NCBI GenBank assembly: GCA_041394265.1
Contig: JAWKIO010000005.1
Location: 372,001-436,000, forward strand
DNA length: 64,000 bases
DNA from: Acidimicrobiales bacterium
GTDB lineage: Bacteria > Actinomycetota > Acidimicrobiia > Acidimicrobiales > SZUA-35
Direction: 5' to 3'
In this document: positions 43,971 to 52,606 of the stretch, one piece after another
Numbering within the stretch: position 1 is the stretch's first letter
Layout of the letters: each line of letters opens with the position of its first letter
Translations under genes and position numbers: made by a program
The notes under the pieces: model-generated
What the model saw: the letters and a program-made list of their open reading frames with translations, nothing else
Databases searched by the model: none
Told to the model about the DNA's origin: nothing

Positions 43971-44101
43971 CGGGCCTCCAGCGCACTCCACGGAAGCACC
44001 ATCCTGCCCCAGGTCCGGGGCTCAGACCACCCCGGTGGGCAGAGTTGCCCCTACGTTGAACCAAACCTCGGCGACAGCGTCAGGTAGGCGTGCAGCCACG
44101 C

Positions 44102-47100
44102 TCAGTAGTGCCAGCGCCGGTGGCGGCCCAGAGAACTGGGGCGACGAGCCTCGTCGGCCGGGTCGTTGCCACCGTTGCGCAGGATGATCCGGTTCCCGAC
44201 CCGGTGACCGCCCACCCGGAACCGACCGTCGATCCCCGGCCCGCAGCTGGCGGTGCCGAGGCCGGCGTGGGCGATGTCGAGGCGAAGGGCGGTGCAGTCG
44301 GGCACCGGCAGCTCGTTGAGGTGTTCGGCAGCTTCGATCGCAGCGGCCCGGTACGGCAGTGCGGCGGCGTCGAATCGGGGATCGCCGACGGCAAGGATCG
44401 TCGGCACGCCCCCGCCGGCGCCCGCCCCGGAACTGACGGCGAACCACCGCAGCTGGGTGTGGTTGCCGGTCTCCTGCGGACGAGCGAACGGGAAGAACTG
44501 GTCGGCGACCGATCGTGTGTAGTGGGCAACCTCGAGTCCGTGCCAGCGATCCGGATACGACTCCTCGGGCCCCGGTCCGAACCAGGTGACCGTGTCGTAG
44601 GCAAGCGGGAGCTCGAGGTCGAGCCCAATCCGTAGGAGCGACGGAAGATCCAGGTCGATGTCAGGGACGATGTCGAAACCGACGTCGCCGTCGGGTCCGA
44701 CGAGCCAGGTGACTCGCAACGTCAGCCCGGCACCGGCAGCGATCCTGAACGTCGCAGCAACGACCCCGGAATCCCGGGCCTCGATGCGGGGTGGACGCTC
44801 GCCGGTCGCCGACGGGATCGGACGCCCCCGACGGTCCCACCGATAGACCAAACGCTCGTCACCGAAGGTGGCCTGGTCGTTGTCGGTCGGCGGTCGCCAA
44901 CACGACAGTGCGCTGGTGGCCAGCGGAACGTCGTCGCCGTGCAGGACGAGTTCGAGCAGGGCACCGTCGGGCCCGATGGCGAGGCGGCTGCCACCGGCGG
45001 CAAGGTGAACGACGTCCTGGTCGTCGATCATACACTGCACGTCGGCGCCGAGGGACGTCGGGTCGACCACCCGCTCCGGCGCCACGCTGATGTTGGTCGG
45101 GAACCGGCCCGCGGCAATCGGGAGTTGATCGAAGGCGAGTTCGTGGTCGGCCGGCAACACGATCAGGTCACGCCCACCAAGTCCGGTGCTCCGGCGATCG
45201 CTGCGCAGTGACCAGCGAACGCTCAACTGCAGTTCGCTGCCGGCCGCCATCCTCGGGTCGGCCGCGAGCTGATCGATGACGTCGTCGATCCCAGGATCAA
45301 GCGGCACCTCGAGCGTCGCCCCGGGCGGAACGGCGGTCACGGAGAGATCGGACCACTGGCCGACCAGCGCCCCGTCGAGCAACAGGTCGAGATCGAGCCG
45401 CACATCGCTGGTATCGGTGAACGAGCGACGGTTCGTGACTGCAAGCTTCCGCGCTCCCGTGGAGGGATCGGCCGTGCCCCAGCCCGTCGAGATCGGCTGA
45501 TAGACCCACCGGACATGGGCAAGGCCTGGGTGTGGCCGGCGATCGGCGTCGACCAGCCCGTTGCAGTTGAAGTTCCGATCGTTCGGGGTGTCGCCGAAGT
45601 CACCGCCATACGCCCACCACCGGGTGCCGTCGGCGTCGACCTGGGCGATCCCCTGATCCACCCAGTCCCAGATGAACCCGCCCCCGAGTCGTGGCGACCG
45701 ATGGATCCGCTCCCAGTAGTCCTCGATGCCGCCGTTCGAGTTGCCCATGGCATGGCTGTACTCGCACATGATCGACGGACGTTCGTCGGTGTCGTCGGCG
45801 AGGTCATCGAACTCGTAGAGGGTCGGGTACATCTGACCGATGATGTCGACCAGCGGATCGGTCTCGGCCGGGTGGTACGCCACCGGCCGGTCGGGGTCGA
45901 CCGATCGGATCGCCGTCGCCATCGCTCGATGATTGGGGCCGAAGCTCGACTCGTTGCCGAGTGACCAGGCGATCACGCAGGCGTGGTTGCGGTCACGGCG
46001 GGCCATGCGCTCGCCTCGGGCGACGAACGCATCGGTGAAGCGTGGATCGTTGGCCGGGATCACGCCGGCCTCGGACGCGTGCTGCTCGTGGTGGACCTGA
46101 CCGTGGGCTTCGACGTTCGCCTCGTCCATGACGTACAGCCCGAACCGATCGCACAGTTCGTAGAAGCGCTCGTCGTTCGGATAGTGGGCTGTGCGGATCG
46201 CATTGATGTTGCTGGCGGCGATGAGCGCCAGGTCGGCTTCGAGGAGTGCGTCGCTCTGCCAACGGCCCTCGTCGGGCGAGTGCTCATGGCGGTTGACGCC
46301 GTAGATCGTGATCGGCGCGCCGTTCACGCACAGCCGACCAGCTTCGATCGTGACCCTGCGGATGCCGACCGACATGCGGGTGCAGTCGAGCGTCGTTCCC
46401 GTTGCGTCGGTGAGGGTGACGACGAGGTCGTGCAGCTCGGGGGTCTCGGCCGACCACCGCCGGCAGTTCGCGACCGTTGCGGTCAGTTCCACCAATCCTG
46501 CTGCCGCGTCGATACCGCTGCTCAGGTCGGCGACGACATTGCCATCTGGGTCATGCAACACGGCGGCGACGGTCATCGCTGCATCGGCGCCGTCGACCCA
46601 GACGGTCAGCGCGACGTCGTCGTCGGCGCCCCGCTGCTCGGTCGTTCGGAAGTGCAGGTCGGCGATCGACGACGTCGACCGGGCATACAGCTTGACCGAG
46701 CGGTGCAACCCCGCCATCCACCACATGTCCTGATCCTCGGTCCAGGTGGAGGCCGACCAGCGATGCACTCGCAGCGCGATCACCGCCTCGGCACCGGGCG
46801 TCACGGCCTCGGTGATGTCGAACTCGCTCGGCAGGCGGGAGTCGGTAGCGGTGCCGATCGGTCGACCGTTGACGTAGACCTCGACCGCGGACTCGGCCGC
46901 ACCGATGCGCAGGACGACGCGATCACCGGCCCAGTCGGCGGGCACGACGACGGTGCGTCGATGATCGCCGCCCTCGTCGGGCTGGGGGATGTTCGGGTAG
47001 TCCGATGCATCGAATGGATAGACGACATTCGTGTAGATCGGAATCGAGTGCCCCTGGAGTACCCACGAGCCCGGCACCGCGAGCTCGCCGAAGTCGGCGG

Positions 47101-47296
47101 CGTCGACGTCAGCCTCGAGCCAGGCGTCGTCAGGCGCATCGCCGGTCCACATACGGAACTGCCAGGGCCCGTCGAGCGAAACTGCGTCGACCGGCACCGG
47201 GCGACCGTGTGCCGGCAGGCGTCCGGACGCCACATGAGTCGGGTCGCGGTGCCATCGACGGGGGAATGCTGAGCCTTGCGAGGAACGATCGGTCAC
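44102..47296 (-). CDS. GH2 beta-galactosidase (LacZ type)
   Basis: About 1064 aa, the size of LacZ. Order: sugar-binding jelly roll, Ig-like, TIM barrel, Ig-like and the C-terminal Bgal small-chain domain. The acid/base Glu is in WSLGNES (residue 449) and the nucleophile Glu in IMCEYSHAMGNS (residue 512). No signal peptide, so intracellular. Three GTG codons in a row open the frame; 47296 lies 6 nt after TACTCT and was chosen. No sugar transporter or regulator is adjacent. Confidence 0.92.
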   Translation of the reverse strand: MTDRSSQGSAFPRRWHRDPTHVASGRLPAHGRPVPVDAVSLDGPWQFRMWTGDAPDDAWLEADVDAADFGELAVPGSWVLQGHSIPIYTNVVYPFDASDYPNIPQPDEGGDHRRTVVVPADWAGDRVVLRIGAAESAVEVYVNGRPIGTATDSRLPSEFDITEAVTPGAEAVIALRVHRWSASTWTEDQDMWWMAGLHRSVKLYARSTSSIADLHFRTTEQRGADDDVALTVWVDGADAAMTVAAVLHDPDGNVVADLSSGIDAAAGLVELTATVANCRRWSAETPELHDLVVTLTDATGTTLDCTRMSVGIRRVTIEAGRLCVNGAPITIYGVNRHEHSPDEGRWQSDALLEADLALIAASNINAIRTAHYPNDERFYELCDRFGLYVMDEANVEAHGQVHHEQHASEAGVIPANDPRFTDAFVARGERMARRDRNHACVIAWSLGNESSFGPNHRAMATAIRSVDPDRPVAYHPAETDPLVDIIGQMYPTLYEFDDLADDTDERPSIMCEYSHAMGNSNGGIEDYWERIHRSPRLGGGFIWDWVDQGIAQVDADGTRWWAYGGDFGDTPNDRNFNCNGLVDADRRPHPGLAHVRWVYQPISTGWGTADPSTGARKLAVTNRRSFTDTSDVRLDLDLLLDGALVGQWSDLSVTAVPPGATLEVPLDPGIDDVIDQLAADPRMAAGSELQLSVRWSLRSDRRSTGLGGRDLIVLPADHELAFDQLPIAAGRFPTNISVAPERVVDPTSLGADVQCMIDDQDVVHLAAGGSRLAIGPDGALLELVLHGDDVPLATSALSCWRPPTDNDQATFGDERLVYRWDRRGRPIPSATGERPPRIEARDSGVVAATFRIAAGAGLTLRVTWLVGPDGDVGFDIVPDIDLDLPSLLRIGLDLELPLAYDTVTWFGPGPEESYPDRWHGLEVAHYTRSVADQFFPFARPQETGNHTQLRWFAVSSGAGAGGGVPTILAVGDPRFDAAALPYRAAAIEAAEHLNELPVPDCTALRLDIAHAGLGTASCGPGIDGRFRVGGHRVGNRIILRNGGNDPADEARRPSSLGRHRRWHY

Positions 47297-47308
47297 CACC
47301 ACAGAGTA
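47294..47308 (-). promoter_or_regulatory. Leaderless-type -10 element of the beta-galactosidase gene
   Basis: TACTCT (47308-47303, minus strand) is 6 nt before the third of three consecutive GTG codons. Confidence 0.4.
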
Positions 47309-47370
47309 GAACCGGTGGGCATTCCGTCACGCACCACGCACGCTCCGCCCGAGCATGCAACGATGACGGC

Positions 47371-49194
47371 ATGAGTGCACTCTCGTCGTCTTCGTCGTCG
47401 CCTGGAGCCCAGGTCATTCTCGGCCACGGATCCGTGGTCAAGAACGGCCCGCTCACCGTCGTGATCGGTGGTAGCTCGGTCACCGGGCACGCAACGCTGG
47501 CCGCGGCCGACGTCCTGGCCGACAACCGGTCGTGGGGCTTCGACGAGGTGGCCTCCACCCTCCAACAATTGGTGATCGAATTCCGTCCCTCGGGCGTGGC
47601 CGCCGTCCTCGACGCCGAGGGCGATGACTCGTTCGTCTTCGTCTTCGATCAGGCCGAGGCCCGATGCGGCGAACAGTCCTTCAAGGGACGTGGACGCGAA
47701 GGCTGGACCGTCGAACTGGTGCCGTCGTCGCCGATCGAGCTCCGGTTGGCGTCGGTCCCCTACAGCAGCCCGTCCGAGGAGATCGAGCTCCGCTCCGGCC
47801 GTCTACCCGGTGCGGGCGCGATCGTCGAGGTCACCGGGGCCTCTCAGGTGCCCGTGGCCGCCCAGGCGGCGCCAGCCCCGCCGGCAGCCGCCGCCCGCCC
47901 GCCGATGCCGGGTGCCGTCGCCCCACCGCCACCACCGCCATCTGACGCCGCGGTCCCACCGCCGCCCGTGCCTGCACCGTCACCGGCGCCCGCAGCTGCC
48001 CCGGAACCAACCGTTGCCGAGCCGGTCGCAACGTCTGAGCCAGAAGCTGAGCAAGAGCCGGCCGAAGCCTCGGAGCCGGAGGCGGTGCCAGAGCCGGAGG
48101 CCGTGCCAGAGCCGGTCGAGGCGCTCGAAGCGGAGGCACCTTCCGATGAACGTGCCGAGACCGACGCCCCGGTGGATGTGGCCCCCGAATCACTGACTCC
48201 TCCCCCGATTCCTGCGCCGTCACCCCCGCCGCCAACACCCACGCCGCCTCCGCCGACGGCCGCGCCACTGCAGGCGGATCTCCCGCCGATGCCGCCGCCC
48301 GTCGAGACGCCACCCGTCGGTGCACCTCCCGTCGACCATCCGCCGCCGTTGCCGACAACCACAGCGACGGCCGACCTACCGACGACGCCACCGCCCGTTC
48401 CCGCAGCGATGGAGACGCCACCTCCGCTTCCGCCGCCGCCGACGGCTGCGGCGTCTCCCGAGATGCCGCCCCCCGACCTCCCACCGATGCCAGCGCCCGC
48501 GAGTGGCCTGCCACCGATGCCGCCCCCCATGGCTGACACAACCCCACCGCCACCGGCCGTCGACACGCCGCCTCCTCCTGCAGCAACGGAACTCCCGCCG
48601 CTCCCTGGGTCTGACGCGCTTTCTCCACCACCCGAATCCGGCGCCCTGCCGCCCATGCCACCACCGTCGAGTGCCGGCACGTTGCCCCCGCCGCCTGGGC
48701 CCAGCGTTGCACCACCCGCTCCGGGATCCGGCGCGATGCCACCACCACCGGGGACTGGCGCAGTGCCGCCACCCGCTCCGGAATCGGGCGCGATGCCACC
48801 ACCACCTGGCTCCGGCACGATGCCACCACCACCTGGCTCCGGCACGATGCCACCACCCGCCCCGGGGACTGGCGCGGTCCCTCCGCCACCTGGCTCCGGA
48901 GCGTTTCCTCCACCGCCCGGATCCGGTGCCCTGCCGCCCATGCCGCCACCGTCGACCGGGTTCCCGCCGATGCCTCCGCCCCCTGGCGGTCCCGCGGCCG
49001 GGGGTCCACCGATGCCTCCCCCGCCCGGTGGTGGTTTCAGCGCCGGGCCACCCATGCCGCCGCCGAGCGCCCAGCCGTCCAACGGGTTCGACGACGCCCT
49101 GAGCGATGTCGGGCAGAGCGACGACAACGAGCCGGCCAAGCCCGACACCGAACCGCCGCGCTCGGAACCGTTGGGGCCGCCACCGTCGGCGTGA
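47371..49194 (+). CDS. Proline-rich repeat protein with novel N-terminal domain
   Basis: 607 aa. Residues 1-155 form a compact domain I do not recognise (VILGHGSVVKNGPLTVVIGG, ASTLQQLVIEFRPSG). Residues about 165-570 are low-complexity: Pro-rich runs with Glu/Ala, then units such as GSGTMPPPP. A 27-bp unit (starting ATGCCACCACC) is tandemly repeated exactly at 48793-48819 and 48820-48846. No membrane segment or signal peptide is seen. The ATG at 47371 was chosen; earlier in-frame codons lie inside the divergent galactosidase gene. The very long Gly-rich frame on the other strand is a shadow. Confidence 0.72.
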   Translation: MSALSSSSSSPGAQVILGHGSVVKNGPLTVVIGGSSVTGHATLAAADVLADNRSWGFDEVASTLQQLVIEFRPSGVAAVLDAEGDDSFVFVFDQAEARCGEQSFKGRGREGWTVELVPSSPIELRLASVPYSSPSEEIELRSGRLPGAGAIVEVTGASQVPVAAQAAPAPPAAAARPPMPGAVAPPPPPPSDAAVPPPPVPAPSPAPAAAPEPTVAEPVATSEPEAEQEPAEASEPEAVPEPEAVPEPVEALEAEAPSDERAETDAPVDVAPESLTPPPIPAPSPPPPTPTPPPPTAAPLQADLPPMPPPVETPPVGAPPVDHPPPLPTTTATADLPTTPPPVPAAMETPPPLPPPPTAAASPEMPPPDLPPMPAPASGLPPMPPPMADTTPPPPAVDTPPPPAATELPPLPGSDALSPPPESGALPPMPPPSSAGTLPPPPGPSVAPPAPGSGAMPPPPGTGAVPPPAPESGAMPPPPGSGTMPPPPGSGTMPPPAPGTGAVPPPPGSGAFPPPPGSGALPPMPPPSTGFPPMPPPPGGPAAGGPPMPPPPGGGFSAGPPMPPPSAQPSNGFDDALSDVGQSDDNEPAKPDTEPPRSEPLGPPPSA

Positions 49195-49212
49195 TGAACC
49201 GGGTCGAACCGC

Positions 49213-50583
49213 TCAGCCGGTGATCCAGCGCTGATCGAGACGCTCGGCGGCCTCGGCCGCTTCGTAACGACGACGAGCGGCCACGGTCTCCTGACGCAAC
49301 GCCGCCTCGGGGTCGAGGCCGTGGCGGCGCGCCGCCTCGACAATCGCCAGCAAGTATCGGCCCACCGACGCCTCGTCGCTCGGCTCGAGTGGCGAACCCA
49401 GGGTGGTGTCGACCCACTCGGCGCTGGCTGCGTAGCCGCTGCGGTCGGCCTTCTTCAACACCTTCTCGGCCAGCAACAGCGCCGGCAGGGCCGAGGGGAT
49501 GCCGTCCATGATCGAGGAGCGCTGCTTTTCGACCTTCTTGATCGCCTCCCAGTTGGCCACGACCGCCGCTGCATCGTTGGCGACGACGTCACCGAAGACG
49601 TGCGGGTGGCGACCGACCAGCTTGTCGTGCATCGTGCGAGCGACGTCGGCAATGCCGAACTCGCCGGCCTCCGCCGCCAGCTCGGCGTGGAACAGCACCT
49701 GGAACAGCAGGTCGCCCAGCTCTTCTTCGAGATCGGCATAGGCCGCCGAGACATCGTCGTCGTCGGCGTCGACCAATTGGTCGATCGCGTCGAGCACCTC
49801 GTAGGACTCCTCGACCAGATACTTGCGCAGCGACGCGTGCGTCTGGTCTTGATCCCATGGGCAGTCCTGGCGGAGCCGATGGACGAGCTCGACGCTCTGG
49901 TGGAGCTCTCGGGCCACCGGTGCCGTCACCTCAGGCAGGTACAACGAGGTGAGGTGATCGGCGTCGACCACGCGGTCGAGGTCGGGCCAGGCCACCTCGG
50001 TGATCAGCTCGTCGGGCGTGCCGAGGCGCTGAAGGACGAGCACCTTCTGCTCCGGCCCGGCGTCGATCGCCAACTTGATGTCGGACAGGACCCACGACGC
50101 ATGGGCATGGGCGACCAGGAGTGGCCCTCGTTCGCCGGCAGCGTCACGGGCGAACGTGTGACCGTCGATGAGTCGGACGCTCTCCTCGACCGGGTCGATA
50201 CCGAGTCGAGCCCAGGTGGTGTCGAGGAACGAGATCGCAGGAATCAGCTCGACATCGATCCGGTCATCGTTGCGGAGGTGGCGTACCGAACGCTCGAGGA
50301 CGAGCGGTGAGCCAGGAACGGCGTAGACCACGTCGTCGCCGGCCAGCGCTGCCTCGACCAACGCATCGGCGATGGCGGCGTACACCGCATCGAGCCGGTC
50401 GGCGCGGTCGTAGATGTGATCGAAGGTCTCGGCGCCGGCCGCCAGTGTCGCGCTCGGGTGTCGAGACGTTCGCAAGAAGACCCGGCGATCGGCAGCGAGG
50501 ACCGAGCGGGTCTGATCGGTCAGGTCACCGATGGCACCGGGTCCGAGGCCGCAGATCGTGATCTGCGCCCTCTGCTCGATCAC
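49213..50583 (-). CDS. mazG: MazG nucleotide pyrophosphohydrolase fused to tetrapyrrole-methylase-like domain
   Basis: 456 aa. N-terminal half: TP-methylase-like fold (ITICGLGPGAIGDL, YAVPGSPLVLERS). C-terminal half: MazG with HRLRQDCPWDQDQTHASL, EESYEV and DLEEELGDLLFQVLFH, the metal-binding E-E-x-x-E pattern. It resembles B. subtilis YabN, which hydrolyses nucleoside triphosphates. Overlaps the PpiC gene by 4 bp, an order conserved near enolase in actinobacteria. Confidence 0.92.
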   Translation of the reverse strand: MIEQRAQITICGLGPGAIGDLTDQTRSVLAADRRVFLRTSRHPSATLAAGAETFDHIYDRADRLDAVYAAIADALVEAALAGDDVVYAVPGSPLVLERSVRHLRNDDRIDVELIPAISFLDTTWARLGIDPVEESVRLIDGHTFARDAAGERGPLLVAHAHASWVLSDIKLAIDAGPEQKVLVLQRLGTPDELITEVAWPDLDRVVDADHLTSLYLPEVTAPVARELHQSVELVHRLRQDCPWDQDQTHASLRKYLVEESYEVLDAIDQLVDADDDDVSAAYADLEEELGDLLFQVLFHAELAAEAGEFGIADVARTMHDKLVGRHPHVFGDVVANDAAAVVANWEAIKKVEKQRSSIMDGIPSALPALLLAEKVLKKADRSGYAASAEWVDTTLGSPLEPSDEASVGRYLLAIVEAARRHGLDPEAALRQETVAARRRYEAAEAAERLDQRWITG

Positions 50584-51491
50584 GGCGTGGCCGTGTCGAC
50601 AACCGCTTGGGTGTCCACGTTCCAGGTGCCGAATGCGGGATCGACGAAGACTTCGACGTTGTCGAACATCGAGGTGAACCGCTCCTCGATGGCTGCGGAG
50701 TTCTCGTAGCCGGTGACCTTGATGATGTGGAAACCGAAATCGGTTTCGACCGGGCCGACGAGCTCATCGACCTCGGCGGCGATCACAGCATCGCGGAACT
50801 CGGGCACGTACTGCTGGGGGTCGGCGCACCCGAGGTCGCCGCCCGCGACGGCGCTCCCGGGATCGATCGAGTTCTGCTCGGCCAGCGCCGGGAAGTCGGC
50901 ACCATCTTCGAGCTGGGCCAGGAGATCGTTGGCCAGTTCCTCGTCTTCGGGACCGACGAGGATGTGGCTGACACAGGGGACCCCGCCTTCGGTCTCGGCG
51001 GCGTAACGTTCCCGCAGCGAGGTGTTGGTGGCCAGGTTCTCGGCGATCAGATCGAAGTAGTCGCCGAGCTCGGCCCGAATCTCGGCCGCCGCAGTCTCGG
51101 AATCGCCGGGATCGACGCTGGACGCCACCTGCACGAGCTGTTGCTCGAGCGTGACCTGGGCTGCGGCAATGTCGTCGGCGGAGGGGCTCACCCCGAGGCC
51201 GGCCGCTTCGGCTCGGAGGACCTCACCACGGATCAACTGGGTGAGCACGCCCTGCTCGTCGGCGTTGGTCAGTCCACCGTTGTAGATGACCTGGACGAAC
51301 CGCTCACTGTTGGAGATGTCGTCGATGGCCGCCTGGACGTCGGATCGGCTGATCTCGGCGGTCTGCTTCGAGTCGACCGACACCGTGGCGAGGGGTGCGT
51401 CGGCCCCCATCGAGACGCCGCACCCAGCCAGGGCGAAGGTGGCGGCCCCGACGAGGGCGAGCATGCGATGACGAGGGACGAAAGAAGTCAC
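50580..51491 (-). CDS. PpiC/parvulin-type peptidyl-prolyl isomerase lipoprotein
   Basis: 303 aa. A lipoprotein signal peptide with lipobox FALAGC (Cys24), a SurA-like helical chaperone region (about 45-165), and a parvulin domain at about 170-265 (VSHILVGPEDEELANDL, GGDLGCADPQQYVPEFRDA, TDFGFHIIKVT). Acts outside the membrane on secreted proteins. GTG start with TAACCT 6 nt upstream. Confidence 0.9.
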   Translation of the reverse strand: MTSFVPRHRMLALVGAATFALAGCGVSMGADAPLATVSVDSKQTAEISRSDVQAAIDDISNSERFVQVIYNGGLTNADEQGVLTQLIRGEVLRAEAAGLGVSPSADDIAAAQVTLEQQLVQVASSVDPGDSETAAAEIRAELGDYFDLIAENLATNTSLRERYAAETEGGVPCVSHILVGPEDEELANDLLAQLEDGADFPALAEQNSIDPGSAVAGGDLGCADPQQYVPEFRDAVIAAEVDELVGPVETDFGFHIIKVTGYENSAAIEERFTSMFDNVEVFVDPAFGTWNVDTQAVVDTATP

Positions 51492-51503
51492 GGCTGGAGG
51501 TTA
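51489..51503 (-). promoter_or_regulatory. Leaderless-type -10 element of the PpiC gene
   Basis: TAACCT (51503-51498, minus strand) lies 6 nt before the GTG at 51491. Confidence 0.45.
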
Positions 51504-51541
51504 CCGGGAACCGCCGAGCCTGACGGCGCGACGGCTCCCGG
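51504..51541 (-). terminator. Candidate terminator after korB
   Basis: CCGGGA...TCCCGG closes a GC-rich stem with further complementary CCGCCG/CGGCG segments between the korB stop and the PpiC promoter. No clear T-run follows, so a factor-dependent or weak terminator is possible. Confidence 0.35.
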
Positions 51542-51553
51542 CCACTCGTTGGG

Positions 51554-52606
51554 TCAGCTGACGTCCCAGGTGGCGCCGGAACGCAGGAGGGCGGCCAGGT
51601 CGCCGGGACCCTTGGCGTCGTTGGCGTCGATGAGCTGCTGGCTCACTGCGCTCACGTACTCGGGACGGTCGACGGCACGGAACACACCGAACGGCGTGGG
51701 CGAGTGCCGGTCGTTGGCCAGCTGGGACAGAGCGAAGGCCACCGCGGGGTTCGGGTGGGCTTCGTTGTGGACGGCAATGGCGGCCTCGCCGACATCGGCC
51801 ACCGCCTTGATGTGGGCACCATCGGCGTCGATCACGACACCGAGTTCGTTGTCCTCACCGAAGCGGATCGGCTGGCCGTCGACCAGGTCGATCATCATCT
51901 TCGCCCGGTTGCTGCGCTTGGTGACCTCATCGAACGCGCCATCGTTGAAGACGTTGCAGTTCTGGTAGATCTCGATGATCGACGCGCCACGGTGTTCGTG
52001 CGCCCGGCGGAACGTGTCGATCATGTGCTTGCGATCGAGGTCGTGGGTGCGGGCGATGAACGTGGCGCCGGCGCCGGCCGCCAGGCTGAGCGGGTTGAAC
52101 GGGGTGTCGATCGAGCCCATCGGGGTCGACTTGGTCACCTTCCCGATCTCGCTGGTGGGCGAATACTGACCCTTGGTGAGGCCGTAGATCTGGTTGTTGA
52201 ACAACAAGATCGTGAGGTTCACGTTGCGGCGCAGCGCATGGATCAGATGGTTGCCGCCGATGGACAGCATGTCGCCATCGCCGCCGACGACCCAGATGTC
52301 GAGGTCGGGACGGGCAACGGCCAGGCCCGTGGCGATGGCCGGTGAACGACCGTGGATCGAGTGCATGCCGTAGGTCGACATGTAGTACGGGAACCGAGCG
52401 GCGCAACCGATGCCGGAGATGAACACGGTGTTCTCTCGCTTGATCGGATGCCCGGTCGAGGTGGTGGCACCCGCCTCGGCCAGCTCGGTGTGCAGGAACT
52501 GCATTGCGGCAAGAATGCCGTAATCCCCGCAGCCGGGACACCAGCGGACTTCTTGGTCGGACGACCAGTGGCCCCGTTGGGTGGGATCGAGCGTGACGTC
52601 GGTCAT
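51554..52606 (-). CDS. korB: 2-oxoglutarate:ferredoxin oxidoreductase beta subunit
   Basis: 350 aa. Thiamine pyrophosphate subunit: RWCPGCGDYGILAAMQ, GIGCAARFPYYMSTYGMHSIHGRSPAIATG and the TPP motif VVGGDGDMLSIGGNHLIH with NNQIYGLTKGQYSPTS. With KorA it oxidises 2-oxoglutarate to succinyl-CoA and reduces ferredoxin. Start overlaps the korA stop by 4 bp. Confidence 0.92.
   Translation of the reverse strand: MTDVTLDPTQRGHWSSDQEVRWCPGCGDYGILAAMQFLHTELAEAGATTSTGHPIKRENTVFISGIGCAARFPYYMSTYGMHSIHGRSPAIATGLAVARPDLDIWVVGGDGDMLSIGGNHLIHALRRNVNLTILLFNNQIYGLTKGQYSPTSEIGKVTKSTPMGSIDTPFNPLSLAAGAGATFIARTHDLDRKHMIDTFRRAHEHRGASIIEIYQNCNVFNDGAFDEVTKRSNRAKMMIDLVDGQPIRFGEDNELGVVIDADGAHIKAVADVGEAAIAVHNEAHPNPAVAFALSQLANDRHSPTPFGVFRAVDRPEYVSAVSQQLIDANDAKGPGDLAALLRSGATWDVS

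Noticed and set aside
47844..49343. 499-aa Gly-rich open frame on the minus strand
   Set aside because: Mirror of the proline-rich repeats (CCx/GGx codons); composition artefact.
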